In this document: in pieces, positions 1 through 8,196 of the stretch
Position numbering within the stretch: the first letter of the stretch is position 1
How the letters are laid out: every line of letters starts with the position of its first letter
From: Holophagaceae bacterium
GTDB taxonomy: Bacteria; Acidobacteriota; Holophagae; Holophagales; Holophagaceae
DNA length: 44,708 bases
NCBI GenBank assembly: GCA_025357545.1
Contig: JANXPB010000093.1
Coordinates: 1 to 44,708, forward strand
Reading direction: 5' to 3'
Notes under the pieces: generated by a model
The model's input: only the letters and a program-made list of their open reading frames with translations
Told to the model about the DNA's origin: nothing
The model's database searches: none
Made by a program: the position numbers and the translations under genes

Positions 1-1048
1 GGGTGATGGCAGCCAGGGCCGCATCGAAATTCAACCCATTGGCCACGGCCATGGCCGCTTCCCACAACACCACGCGGACCTTCGGAACGTAGCCCTCATA
101 TCCGCTCTGCAACGCGAAAGGGATGCCCGCAGCTTGCAGCTGGGCAGCTGTTTCCAGGCCCATGTTTTCCATCTCTCCTGTGGCCCGCGCCATGGTGGGG
201 TGCAGCAGCACCGGCACACCGGCCGCCTTGATCGCATCCAGCACCAGGTAGGCTTCAGCCACGCCATCGAGCACCACCGGGATATCGAATTCCTTGGCTA
301 CCCGCAACAGCGACAAAATATCCTGGGCTCGATGGACGGTCACCAGCAGCGGCACCTCCTTGCGCAACACCGCTGCCAGCGCCTCTTTGTGCAGATCACG
401 GGCAGGCTCTTTCCCCTTCTCCGGGTCCTTCTGCTTGCGCAGGTATTCCTGGGTGCCGATGAGTTCGGCCCGTAGCATCGCGATTTCCTTCGCGCGCGTT
501 CCCGGTGACTTGCCTTCGCCCTTGGCCCTCGCCCCTTCCCCCAGCGTCGCGGCGATCATGGCCTCTGGCTTCATCACGCCGGAAGTGATCTCCTGGACAT
601 CCGTCTTCACCACGAAGGTCTGGCCGCTGATGAGGGCCCCCGGACCATGGCCGGTGTGGACGGTGGTCACGCCGAGGCTCCGCAGGTAGGCCACCAAAGG
701 GTCGCGACCATTGTAGGCATCCACCGCCCGGAGCTCGGGCTGGGTGGGAGCGGAAGTCTCCAGCTGATCCTGGTCATGGGGCTGGTTCAACATCCCCGAA
801 AAACCCACGGTGCTGTGTCCATCCACCAGGCCCGGCGTGGCGACCTTCACTTTCCGCACTGGGATTCCAATTGGGATCTTCACCTCTGAGGCGCGACCCA
901 CGGCCTTGATGCGGCCATTTTCGATGAGCACAGCACCGTCCAGAAGGGCCGGCCCGGCTGACGTGTAAAGTTTTTCGGCGCGGATGGCGAGGCTCTGGGC
1001 CGAGACTGCCCATCCACCTGCGATAAGAAGGTAGGCGAGTCGCTTCAC
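1..1048 (-). CDS. Amidohydrolase-family protein, metal site degenerate (3' end cut by window)
   Basis: This reading frame is missing from the ORF track because it starts with GTG and runs off the left edge. The GTG overlaps the TGA of the upstream amidohydrolase (GTGA), so the two are translationally coupled. The protein starts with a signal-like segment (VKRLAYLLIAGGWAVSAQ) followed by the composite beta-domain of imidazolonepropionase-like amidohydrolases (GAVLIENGRIKAVG) and the usual PGLVD turn. At that turn it reads DGHSTVG where active members have HxH, so the second histidine of the metal pair is absent. Later segments (LLVTVHRAQDI, VVLDGVAEAY, LLHPTM) align with the TIM-barrel strands of its neighbour but also lack several expected histidines. 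It may be a non-catalytic partner of the intact paralogue, or bind metal differently. About 349 codons are visible; the C-terminus lies outside. Confidence 0.85.
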   Translation of the reverse strand, partial: MKRLAYLLIAGGWAVSAQSLAIRAEKLYTSAGPALLDGAVLIENGRIKAVGRASEVKIPIGIPVRKVKVATPGLVDGHSTVGFSGMLNQPHDQDQLETSAPTQPELRAVDAYNGRDPLVAYLRSLGVTTVHTGHGPGALISGQTFVVKTDVQEITSGVMKPEAMIAATLGEGARAKGEGKSPGTRAKEIAMLRAELIGTQEYLRKQKDPEKGKEPARDLHKEALAAVLRKEVPLLVTVHRAQDILSLLRVAKEFDIPVVLDGVAEAYLVLDAIKAAGVPVLLHPTMARATGEMENMGLETAAQLQAAGIPFALQSGYEGYVPKVRVVLWEAAMAVANGLNFDAALAAIT

Positions 1049-2370
1049 TGGAACATCTCCGTGCCCTCAAGGGCCAACAGATCAAAAGGAAGAGCGCTGT
1101 CGTGGCTGGCGCCGTAGCCGCCCGCCGCGTACAGGTGGTCCTTGGCAAGCGACCGGTCGAACACTTTGCGCCCCTCCACCCAGGTCTCCTCCACGTGGGT
1201 GTAAACACTGAGCGGATCCCCCGAGAGCAGCAGAAAATCAGCGTCCTTGCCGGGTTTCAGCGAGCCAATCCGGTCCTGGAGATCCAGCAGTTTCGCGCCG
1301 CTAAGGGTCAAGCCTTCCAAGGCCTTTTGACGGCCCATGCCGGCGCGCACCGCCAGCGCGGCAGAGCGCATCAACCACCGGGAATCGGTGATGGGATCGT
1401 CCGTGTGAAAAGCGGTGAGCACTCCGGCTTTCTCCAGGGCCGCGCCATTCGTCATTCGCAGATCCTTTGTCTCCAGTTTGCCCCCGGGAGAATCGATGAC
1501 GATGATGCTGGCGCCATCGCCGGATTTGGCGATTTCGTCGGCGATCATCCAGGCTTCGGACACATGGTGCAGCACCACCTTGAAACCGAACTCCTTTTGG
1601 AGCCGCAGCACCGTGAGCACGTCGTCATGGCGGTGCGTGTGATGGTGCACCACCCGGCGGCCTTCCAGGACTTCCACCAGGGCCTCCATGCCCAAATCCC
1701 GGGCGGGAAGTTTTTTCGGGTCGCCGCCGGCCTCTTTGAGCTTCTTCTGGTAGTCCTGGGCCTTCACAAATTGTTCCCGGACCAGGCTGGCGCTCTTTCC
1801 GCGGGTTCCCGGGAAAGGGGCCGCCGCGCGCCGCGGATTGGTGCCATTCGCCATCTTCATGCCGCCAAGGGGTGCCGCGCCCGGTGCGTTGAACTCCAAC
1901 TGATCGAGATCCTGGCCGCTGCGCAGCTTCAGGTAGATGGTCTGGCCACTGAGCAGATGGCCTGAACCGGGCATCACATTTACAGTGGTGATGCCGCCGG
2001 CCCGGGCCTTGGAGACCGAAGCGCTGCGCAGATTCACCGAATCCAGCACTCGCACATCAGGCTGGAGGGGGGCGCTGCCATCGGCGCCTTCCGGCATCCC
2101 GATGTGCGAGTGGGTGTCCACCAGACCGGGCATCAGAGTCCGCCCACTCACATCATGGCGTTCGGCATCGCCGGGAATCGCAAGGTTCGATCCGCCCACG
2201 GCCAGGATTTTGCCCTTCTGCACAACGAGCACTCCATTGGGAATCTCGGCGCCCTCCATGGGAAGGATGCGGGCCCCGATGAAGGCCTGAGGTCGCTCCT
2301 GGGCTGCAAGCGACAGCCCAATCAAACTCGAGACCACCCCGAAACATTGGATATAGATGGATGAACGCAT
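1045..2370 (-). CDS. Secreted amidohydrolase (imidazolonepropionase-like)
   Basis: A 441-residue metal-dependent hydrolase of the amidohydrolase superfamily with an N-terminal signal sequence (residues about 1-23, ending LSLAAQ), so probably periplasmic. The beta-sandwich strand GVLVVQKGKILAVGG precedes PGLVDTHSHIG, which carries the HxH metal pair. Further ligand-like positions are VVHHHTHRHDD, VVLHHVSEAW and the TAFHTDDP strand-8 aspartate region; the C-terminal part LKPGKDADFLLLSGDP is the usual return to the beta domain. Substrate cannot be told from sequence; relatives act on cyclic amides, dipeptides or related C-N bonds. It is followed with a 4-nt overlap by a second, degenerate amidohydrolase, an arrangement consistent with a paired operon. 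No convincing Shine-Dalgarno is seen before the ATG, but the signal peptide supports this start. Confidence 0.9.
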   Translation of the reverse strand: MRSSIYIQCFGVVSSLIGLSLAAQERPQAFIGARILPMEGAEIPNGVLVVQKGKILAVGGSNLAIPGDAERHDVSGRTLMPGLVDTHSHIGMPEGADGSAPLQPDVRVLDSVNLRSASVSKARAGGITTVNVMPGSGHLLSGQTIYLKLRSGQDLDQLEFNAPGAAPLGGMKMANGTNPRRAAAPFPGTRGKSASLVREQFVKAQDYQKKLKEAGGDPKKLPARDLGMEALVEVLEGRRVVHHHTHRHDDVLTVLRLQKEFGFKVVLHHVSEAWMIADEIAKSGDGASIIVIDSPGGKLETKDLRMTNGAALEKAGVLTAFHTDDPITDSRWLMRSAALAVRAGMGRQKALEGLTLSGAKLLDLQDRIGSLKPGKDADFLLLSGDPLSVYTHVEETWVEGRKVFDRSLAKDHLYAAGGYGASHDSALPFDLLALEGTEMFQ

Positions 2371-2425
2371 GGAGGGAGTTTAATCCTCGTCTTGCGAGGG
2401 CGGTAGATTTCCTTTCCGGATTCCA

Positions 2426-2475
2426 GGCCCTGGCGCTCCGGGTTCAATTCCGTCTCCACCAACACGAAGGGGCCC
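2426..2475 (+). repeat. 50-bp repeat, copy 1, containing tRNA 3'-end sequence
   Basis: This stretch is identical to 2611-2660 except at one position (g versus a at the seventh base). It contains GGTTCAATTCCGTCTCC followed by ACCAACACGAAGG, which matches the T-loop, 3' acceptor strand and downstream flank of the adjacent tRNA-Phe but lacks four bases of the acceptor end. It cannot fold as a tRNA because the preceding bases (GCTCCGG) do not pair as a T-stem and no D or anticodon arm is present. It lies on the strand opposite to the tRNA. Confidence 0.85.
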
Positions 2476-2610
2476 CGGCTCTTTTGAACCGAGTGACTCA
2501 AGGGCGGACGGAATTCCTTCGGTCGGCGCTCCCGCGCCTCCCTACGGCCGCCCAGGCGCTAAGGCCGCCTCACTTGGGGAACACTGCGCGTCCCCCGGCG
2601 CTCGTTGCGC

Positions 2611-2660
2611 GGCCCTAGCGCTCCGGGTTCAATTCCGTCTCCACCAACACGAAGGGGCCC
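2611..2660 (+). repeat. 50-bp repeat, copy 2, containing tRNA 3'-end sequence
   Basis: Second direct copy of the 2426-2475 element, 185 bp further on. Its right half is an inverted complement of the tRNA-Phe 3' end and flank at 2666-2704, separated only by a short A-rich spacer, so copy 2 and the tRNA end form one long inverted repeat. Such duplicated tRNA 3' ends are typical of integrase attachment sites or of tRNA-flank repeats; no integrase is in the window. Confidence 0.85.
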
Positions 2661-2683
2661 AAAAAGGGGCCCCTTCGTGTTGG
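2643..2683. terminator. Perfect inverted repeat downstream of tRNA-Phe, possible terminator
   Basis: The arms ACCAACACGAAGGGGCCC and GGGCCCCTTCGTGTTGGT face each other around a short A/T-rich centre. In the tRNA transcript this would make an about 18-bp hairpin directly after the CCA end. There is no T-tract after the stem, so it is either a strong but atypical terminator or simply the result of the inverted duplication of the tRNA end. Confidence 0.45.
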
Positions 2684-2756
2684 TGCCTGGAGACGGAATT
2701 GAACCGCCGACACATGGATTTTCAATCCATTGCTCTACCAACTGAGCTACCCAGGC
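2681..2756 (-). tRNA. tRNA-Phe (GAA)
   Basis: The complement reads GCCTGGGTAGCTCAGTTGG and folds as a cloverleaf: a 7-bp acceptor stem closing on G-U, D-arm with AGCTCAGTTGGTAGAGC, anticodon loop TTGAAAA giving anticodon GAA, and a T-arm GGCGG-TTCAATT-CCGTC. The discriminator is A (2684) and CCA is encoded at 2683-2681. The 3' flank (ACACGAAGGGGCCCC) is part of the inverted repeat described above and may act in transcript ending. Confidence 0.96.
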
Positions 2757-2845
2757 GCGGAGATTCAGGCTAGCAGAGGGGAGGCGGATTTCAAGTGGGA
2801 AGTCGGGGGGGAATGAGGCAGACTGGAGGTTTGGAGACCCGCGTC

Positions 2846-3526
2846 ATGGCGACCCCTAAGTCCAAAGAGATCCAGGTCCAGAAGCCTGCCCAGAGCCTCG
2901 CGCACTTCCAACAGAAGCTCGCCCAGGGTCAGGATCTGCAGACGGGAATCCTGAAACCCCTGCTCATCGGTGCCGGCGCGGTGGTGCTCTTGGTGGCGGG
3001 GTATTTCGGTTACAGCGCCTGGCAGGACAACCGCATCGACGCCTTCGAAGCCACCTTGGCCGAGGTCACCGCTGGGGTTGAGGGGTCGGGTCCCGCACCC
3101 CTCGGAGCTGGCCAGGTTGAGACGACCATGCGGGAGCGTTTGCCCAAGCTGGAAGCCTTGGTGAAGGTTGCGCCGGCCTCGCGAAGGGTCTCCTCGCAAG
3201 GTTTGCTGGCTTCCTGGAAACTCTCTCTGGATGGCAAATCCCCCAGCACGTCCGCAGCCCCAAAGGACCCCTGGTCCCGCATCGCCCTGGCTGAACGCGC
3301 CGTCGCCCTGGGGCAAGGAAAAGAGGCCCTGGACCTGCTCACGCCCCTGCGCTCCAGCGCCACCCCCAAGGAAGATTGGGCCAATCTCTACTGGAACACC
3401 TTGGTAGAAGCCGATCGCCTGGCGGGCAACCGTGACCAAGCCTGGAAGGACTTCGCGGATTACAAGGTTCAGTTCAAGGAGCGCGCCGTTACAGTGTTGA
3501 TGGAGCGCACACTTCAGGGAATCTAG
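2846..3526 (+). CDS. Membrane-anchored YfgM/TPR-like protein
   Basis: I take the ATG at 2846 (MATPKSKEIQ) instead of the upstream ORF start; GGAG motifs lie just before it. The 226-residue product has a cytoplasmic N-terminus of about 40 residues, one membrane helix (LLIGAGAVVLLVAGYFGYSAW, about residues 37-57), and an exported helical part. Topology and the DNRIDAFEATLAEV stretch after the helix resemble YfgM-like proteins, periplasmic TPR-type adaptors linked to the Sec translocon and chaperones, but sequence similarity is weak by eye. A tetratricopeptide-like helical pattern occurs toward the end (RIALAERAVALGQGKEALDLL). It lies 43 bp before the nucleoside phosphorylase and could share a transcript with it. 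Confidence 0.75.
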   Translation: MATPKSKEIQVQKPAQSLAHFQQKLAQGQDLQTGILKPLLIGAGAVVLLVAGYFGYSAWQDNRIDAFEATLAEVTAGVEGSGPAPLGAGQVETTMRERLPKLEALVKVAPASRRVSSQGLLASWKLSLDGKSPSTSAAPKDPWSRIALAERAVALGQGKEALDLLTPLRSSATPKEDWANLYWNTLVEADRLAGNRDQAWKDFADYKVQFKERAVTVLMERTLQGI

Positions 3527-3569
3527 GATCTGCCCCGCTATTCTGGTTCCATTCAAAAAGGAATGAGCC

Positions 3570-4865
3570 ATGCGGATGTATGATCTGATCCACGCCAAGA
3601 AATCCGGCCGGGCCTTGAATGGGGAGCAGATCGCCTTCTGGGTGGACGGTGTCACCACCGGCGCCGTCCCGGACGAGCAGAGTTCAGCCCTGCTGATGGC
3701 CATCTGCTGGCGCGGCATGGACACCGCTGAGACGCTGGCGCTGACCCTGGCCATGCGCGACTCGGGTCACCGCATCAATCTCTCTTCGGTGCCCGGCGTC
3801 AAGGTGGACAAGCACAGCACCGGCGGCGTGGGGGACAAGACCACCCTCATCCTGGGGCCCATCGTCGCAGCCTGTGGCCTGAAATGCGCCATGTTCAGCG
3901 GGCGCGGCCTAGGACATACCGGCGGCACGGTGGACAAGTACGCCGCCATCCCCGGCATGAAGGTGGAGCTGCCGGAAGCGGAATTCATCGCCGGTCTGGC
4001 GAAGTTGGGCTTCGCCAATTCGGCCCAGACCGCTGATATCTGTCCCGCAGACCGGAAACTCTACGCGCTGCGGGACGTGACCGCCACGGTGGAATCCATC
4101 CCCTTGATCACGGCCAGCATCATGTCGAAAAAGTTGGCGGGCGGGGCCGACGCGCTGGTGCTGGACGTGAAGTGCGGCAGCGGCGCCTTCATGGCCACCC
4201 TGGAAGACGCCACCACCCTCGCCCGCAGCATGGTGGACGTGGGCAAATCCCATGGCATGAAGATGAAGGTCCTCATCACCCGCATGGAGGAGCCACTGGG
4301 CTGGGCCATCGGCAACGCCTTGGAAGTCATGGAATCCGTGGAGATCCTGCGGGGCCAGCACGGCAGCTCGGTGCTGGCACGCATGAGTTTCCGCCTAGCT
4401 GCCGAGATGCTCTTGTTGGGCGGCCTGGCCGCCGATCTGGATACGGCCCTGGCCAAGGTCCAGGGTGTCGTGGCCGACGGCTCGGCCTTCGAGCTGTTCA
4501 AACGGTTCGTCGCCTTGAACGGCGGCGACGCCAGCTCCCTGGACGATTTCAGCCGCCTGCCCCAGGCCACGCGTCAGGTGGAGATCAAGGCCAGTCAGGC
4601 GGGCTTCGTCCAATCCATCGACAGCCGGGCCCTGGGCATCCTGGCCATGGAGTTGGGCGCGGGCCGCCGGAGCAAGGACGATGTGCTGGACTACGGTGTG
4701 GGTATTCGAATCCACGTGGCCCCCGGCGACCTGGTGGCAGCGGGTCAGGTGCTCCTGACGCTCCACGCCTCCGAACGGCCCCTCCCCGAAATTGAACCTG
4801 AGTGGATCCGGGTTTCCAACCAGTCGATTCCAGCCCAGGACTGGCTCTTGGGGACCGTGGAATAA
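3570..4865 (+). CDS. pdp: Pyrimidine-nucleoside phosphorylase / thymidine phosphorylase
   Basis: A 431-residue cytoplasmic enzyme that splits pyrimidine (deoxy)nucleosides with phosphate into free base and (deoxy)ribose 1-phosphate. The N-terminal helical domain opens with MRMYDLIHAKKSGRALNGEQ; the phosphate-binding stretch VDKHSTGGVGDKTTLILGP and the signature SGRGLGHTGGTVDK are intact, as is the K-C-G-S-G-A-F loop further on. The C-terminal part (SIDSRALGILAMELGAGR, then GVGIRIHVAPGDLVAAGQVL) is the barrel-sandwich domain of this family. Length matches Pdp/DeoA. Opening motifs look closer to the broad-specificity Firmicutes type than to strict thymidine phosphorylase, but specificity is not certain. 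AAGGA lies upstream of the ATG. Confidence 0.95.
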   Translation: MRMYDLIHAKKSGRALNGEQIAFWVDGVTTGAVPDEQSSALLMAICWRGMDTAETLALTLAMRDSGHRINLSSVPGVKVDKHSTGGVGDKTTLILGPIVAACGLKCAMFSGRGLGHTGGTVDKYAAIPGMKVELPEAEFIAGLAKLGFANSAQTADICPADRKLYALRDVTATVESIPLITASIMSKKLAGGADALVLDVKCGSGAFMATLEDATTLARSMVDVGKSHGMKMKVLITRMEEPLGWAIGNALEVMESVEILRGQHGSSVLARMSFRLAAEMLLLGGLAADLDTALAKVQGVVADGSAFELFKRFVALNGGDASSLDDFSRLPQATRQVEIKASQAGFVQSIDSRALGILAMELGAGRRSKDDVLDYGVGIRIHVAPGDLVAAGQVLLTLHASERPLPEIEPEWIRVSNQSIPAQDWLLGTVE

Positions 4866-4904
4866 ACCCAGGGCTGTCATCCGAATGCAAGTTATTCCTT
4901 TGCG

Positions 4905-4933
4905 TTGACAGAGGATGCCTAAAATTGTAAAAA
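4905..4933 (+). promoter_or_regulatory. Putative sigma70-type promoter of the first TonB receptor
   Basis: TTGACA (4905-4910), a 17-bp spacer and TAAAAA (4928-4933) make a good consensus match in an unusually AT-rich patch. If used, the 5' leader would be about 130 nt, and it contains a small hairpin (GGCGGA/TCCGCC, 5032-5048) just before the ribosome-binding GGAG. Confidence 0.45.
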
Positions 4934-5067
4934 GGTTCCCGCTGCTCAATTGATAACTATCCACCCGAACCGGACGAATTGCGTCGTGCAAATCGCTCGA
5001 AAGGGCTCGTGACTCCACCCCCTTCCACAGCGGCGGAGCGTCTCCGCCATAAACCTGGAGCATATAC

Positions 5068-8000
5068 ATGCTGCCCTTCTCAAATCGATTGGGACGCACT
5101 GCGGCCCTCCTCATCGCCGCGGGGTTCATCGCCCATGCCGCCGGTGATGGCAACATCTCCATCGCGGTCCTGGATGTGACGGGGAAAGCCGTCAGCGGGG
5201 CCACGGTAGTGGTTTCCAGTCCCACCCAGATCGGTGGCTCCAAATCCGCCGTCACGGATTCCACCGGCAGAGTGCGTTTCCTGCGCCTGATTCCAGGCAA
5301 GTTCAAGGTCACCCTTAGCGCCGAGGGCTATCAGGCCCAGACTATCAATTCCGTGGATGTTTTGGTGGATCAGACCGCCGTCGTGTCGGCCAAGCTCATC
5401 CCAATTGGCGGCGCCACCGTCGAAGTGCTCAGCTCCATTTCTGCGGTAGACACCACCACGGTGACAGCCGGCACGCAGTTGACCCAGGAGGAGCTCACTT
5501 CGCTACCCTTGGCCCGCAACCAGCTGGGCACCATTAATTTGGCCCCGGGCGTCGTCAGCATTGGTGGCAACCCGTCCTTGGCGGCCGGACTGAACCGCGA
5601 CAACTTCGGCAACCAGGGTGCCCGCAACAATACCTACCTGATCGATGGCATTGACGTCACCAGCCCAGAAGCTGGAACCTACCGCACCTCTATCGCGCCG
5701 GAGCTGGTATCCACTCAGGATGTGAAAACCGGTGCCATCACGGCCGAATACTCTGCCCGCGCCGGTCTGTTCTCCCAGGTCACCACGATCTCTGGTTCCA
5801 ACGAATTCCACGGCGGCCTGGTCGAGTACCACCGCTCTTCGGATTGGTGGAGCGCCGTGGGCCGTTTCCGTCCCTACATCCTACCTTCCCAGGTGAATGA
5901 CACCACGCTGTTCCTCTCGGGACCGATCATCAAGGACAAGCTGTGGTTTGTGGTCTCCGGCCAGAAGGTCAAAGAGGATGGCACGATCACAGTGAATCCC
6001 GGTGCGACCCTGACTCCCGGCGAAACCCGGGCCACCACCCTCAACGATGAACAGCGTTACTTCTTCAAACTGACCTGGGCCATCGCCCAAGGGCACAGCG
6101 TGTTCGCCAGCTTCAGCCGCAACCCCGGGAGCTTCGACAATCTGAGCAATCCCAATGTGGTCACCAGTCAGGCGGCCAAGACCATCCGGGGTGGCAACAA
6201 CTACAACCTGTCCTACACCTGGCAGACCCCCAGCTTCATCCTGGACATCAAGGGCACCCGCCACGAAGAGAGCGATACCACCAAGGCGCTCTTCACCAAT
6301 GCGGGTCCTCTCATCACCCTGCAAACCGATCCGGCGGGCGGCACCATCCCCTCCATCCAGCGCACCTTCGGCAACAGCTCCGCCGACACCGGAAGGCTTT
6401 ACCGCCGCGATCAGGTCCGCGCGGATTTCACCTACCTCTTCGACGCCCTCGGCCAGCACACACTGAAGGCAGGCATGCAGATGGGTAAGGACCAGCTCAC
6501 CCAGACCGTCGGCATCTCCCAAGGCGTTTTCTACGATAATCTGGGGCCCATCGGCAACGTCGCCGCCAACGGTGGCCCCTCGTTCAACTTGGTGGATACG
6601 AAGTACAGTGGCTTCGTTCCGGGCACCGGCAGCCGCATGCTTTCAGCCATCAACAATCCCGCCAATGGCTACGGCGCCGTGATCACGGCCCTGGACACCA
6701 ACCACAATGGCACGGTGGACTCTGATGAATTGAACGCCTACCGCTTCACGGAGCTGTTCGACGGATCTCGCCCTCAGCTGGGCTATTTCGGATACCGCCG
6801 CACACTGGACAGTGCCGCCAGTTCCACGCCGAAAATGGAATACCAGGGAGCCTACGTGCAGGACCAGTGGCAGCTTGGCCGCTGGACTTTCTCACCCGGT
6901 GTCCGCTTCGACAAGTATGACTTCAAGGCTGACAACGGCACCTCCCTCTTCAAGACAGACCTGGCCATCGCGCCTCGCATCGGCCTGACCTGGGACGTCC
7001 AGGGTGACGGCCGCACCAAGGCCTACGCCTACTGGGGCCGTTACATCGATCCCATCAAGCTGGACATGGTGCGCTTCACCGGCAGCCTCTCCAGCTCCGT
7101 GCAGCTTGAGCAGATCCGCATCGCCAACACCTGGGTCACGGAGAACCGCCGTGGCGGTACCAAGACCATCGATGCCGTCTTCGCCGACACCTTCAAGCTG
7201 CCCAAGACCGATGAGTTTCGCATGGGCTTGGCCAAGGACTTCGGCAATGCCTGGTCCTTGGAAGGTGTCTATACCTACCGCCGGGACTACGACATCGTGG
7301 AAGATTGGGATCCAACCCTCTATACCAGCGCCGACGCCCTTGAAGATGAAGGTCGGTCCGTCTTTGCCCTTCCCAAGCGCAGCGTCACGCCCTACGCCAG
7401 TCTAACGGCTGCGCAGAAGAAAGTCGTTGATGCCTTCCGCGGCCTCGTCATCGATCCGAATTACTTCGCCGGTGGTGGCTTCACTGGCCAGCAGAACGTG
7501 GATCGAGTGAACGGGGGCACGCTCAACTTTGTGCTGGCCAACATGCCCGGCGCCTTCCGCTACTACAACACCTTTGATATCACTGTCACCCGCAAGTTCA
7601 AGGATCACTGGGGGGGCTTCGCGACCTACAGCCGCGTCCGCGCCACGGGCAACACCCAGAGTTCAGGCAACGCCGACTTCCAGGGTGACTTGGCTCGTTT
7701 CGATCCCCGCCTGGGCTACAACAACGGCAGCCTGGATGGTTCCGTGGACTGGCTGGCCAAGGGCTACGCCTACTACAAGTGGGACAGCGGCTTCCTGCTG
7801 GGCCTCACCTACAATGTGCTGTCCGGTTACCACTACAGCAACAGCCGTGTGTTCTCTACCCGCATTCTCCTGGCCTCGCCTTCGGACCCGGCGCTGTTGA
7901 ACACAGAGCTGCAGGGAGCCAATCTCAGCCCCCGCTACGATACTGCGGACCTGCACGCTTCCTACGACTTCAAGATCGGTAGCCGCCTCAAGGCCGCCGT

Positions 8001-8148
8001 CTATGCCGACGTCTTCAACTTCTTCAACAAGCAGACGGCCACGGATCTGGCCGAAGGGACCAACGTCCGCGCGGGCTTCGGTGCCAACGAAGCCTATGCC
8101 TACGTCCCACCCCGCCGCTTCAGCCTCGGCGTGCGCTTGACGTTCTAA
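5068..8148 (+). CDS. Oar-like TonB-dependent receptor with EF-hand loop
   Basis: A 1026-residue outer-membrane receptor. After a signal sequence (ending FIAHAAG) comes a carboxypeptidase-regulatory-like beta-sandwich (SIAVLDVTGKAVSGATVVV through GKFKVTLSAEGYQ, about residues 28-110), then a plug region (LPLARNQLGTINLAPGVVS, NNTYLIDGIDVTS) and a long beta-barrel ending in VPPRRFSLGVRLTF with terminal phenylalanine. This is the Oar/acidobacterial type of TonB receptor, which imports large or complex ligands; the ligand is unknown. Around residues 543-554 there is a textbook EF-hand calcium loop (DTNHNGTVDSDE) inside the barrel domain, probably in an extracellular loop. No TonB box is obvious. 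A terminator follows, so it is probably its own transcript. Confidence 0.92.
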   Translation: MLPFSNRLGRTAALLIAAGFIAHAAGDGNISIAVLDVTGKAVSGATVVVSSPTQIGGSKSAVTDSTGRVRFLRLIPGKFKVTLSAEGYQAQTINSVDVLVDQTAVVSAKLIPIGGATVEVLSSISAVDTTTVTAGTQLTQEELTSLPLARNQLGTINLAPGVVSIGGNPSLAAGLNRDNFGNQGARNNTYLIDGIDVTSPEAGTYRTSIAPELVSTQDVKTGAITAEYSARAGLFSQVTTISGSNEFHGGLVEYHRSSDWWSAVGRFRPYILPSQVNDTTLFLSGPIIKDKLWFVVSGQKVKEDGTITVNPGATLTPGETRATTLNDEQRYFFKLTWAIAQGHSVFASFSRNPGSFDNLSNPNVVTSQAAKTIRGGNNYNLSYTWQTPSFILDIKGTRHEESDTTKALFTNAGPLITLQTDPAGGTIPSIQRTFGNSSADTGRLYRRDQVRADFTYLFDALGQHTLKAGMQMGKDQLTQTVGISQGVFYDNLGPIGNVAANGGPSFNLVDTKYSGFVPGTGSRMLSAINNPANGYGAVITALDTNHNGTVDSDELNAYRFTELFDGSRPQLGYFGYRRTLDSAASSTPKMEYQGAYVQDQWQLGRWTFSPGVRFDKYDFKADNGTSLFKTDLAIAPRIGLTWDVQGDGRTKAYAYWGRYIDPIKLDMVRFTGSLSSSVQLEQIRIANTWVTENRRGGTKTIDAVFADTFKLPKTDEFRMGLAKDFGNAWSLEGVYTYRRDYDIVEDWDPTLYTSADALEDEGRSVFALPKRSVTPYASLTAAQKKVVDAFRGLVIDPNYFAGGGFTGQQNVDRVNGGTLNFVLANMPGAFRYYNTFDITVTRKFKDHWGGFATYSRVRATGNTQSSGNADFQGDLARFDPRLGYNNGSLDGSVDWLAKGYAYYKWDSGFLLGLTYNVLSGYHYSNSRVFSTRILLASPSDPALLNTELQGANLSPRYDTADLHASYDFKIGSRLKAAVYADVFNFFNKQTATDLAEGTNVRAGFGANEAYAYVPPRRFSLGVRLTF

Positions 8149-8164
8149 AGTTTTCAACGCCACC

Positions 8165-8196
8165 AAAAAAGAGGCGCCCTATGGCGCCTCTTTTTT
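8165..8196 (+). terminator. Intrinsic terminator after first TonB receptor
   Basis: The arms AAAAAAGAGGCGCC and GGCGCCTCTTTTTT form a 14-bp stem with loop CTAT, ending in six T residues; the A-tract on the other side means it could work in both directions. It begins 16 nt after the stop codon. Confidence 0.95.

Noticed and set aside
2559-2741. 60-residue minus ORF (MVEQWIENPCVGGS)
   Set aside because: It is the translated tRNA-Phe and its repeat, a common false ORF.
4866-5067. Cobalamin riboswitch before the first TonB receptor
   Set aside because: No B12 box or other conserved block found; only a small hairpin near the start.
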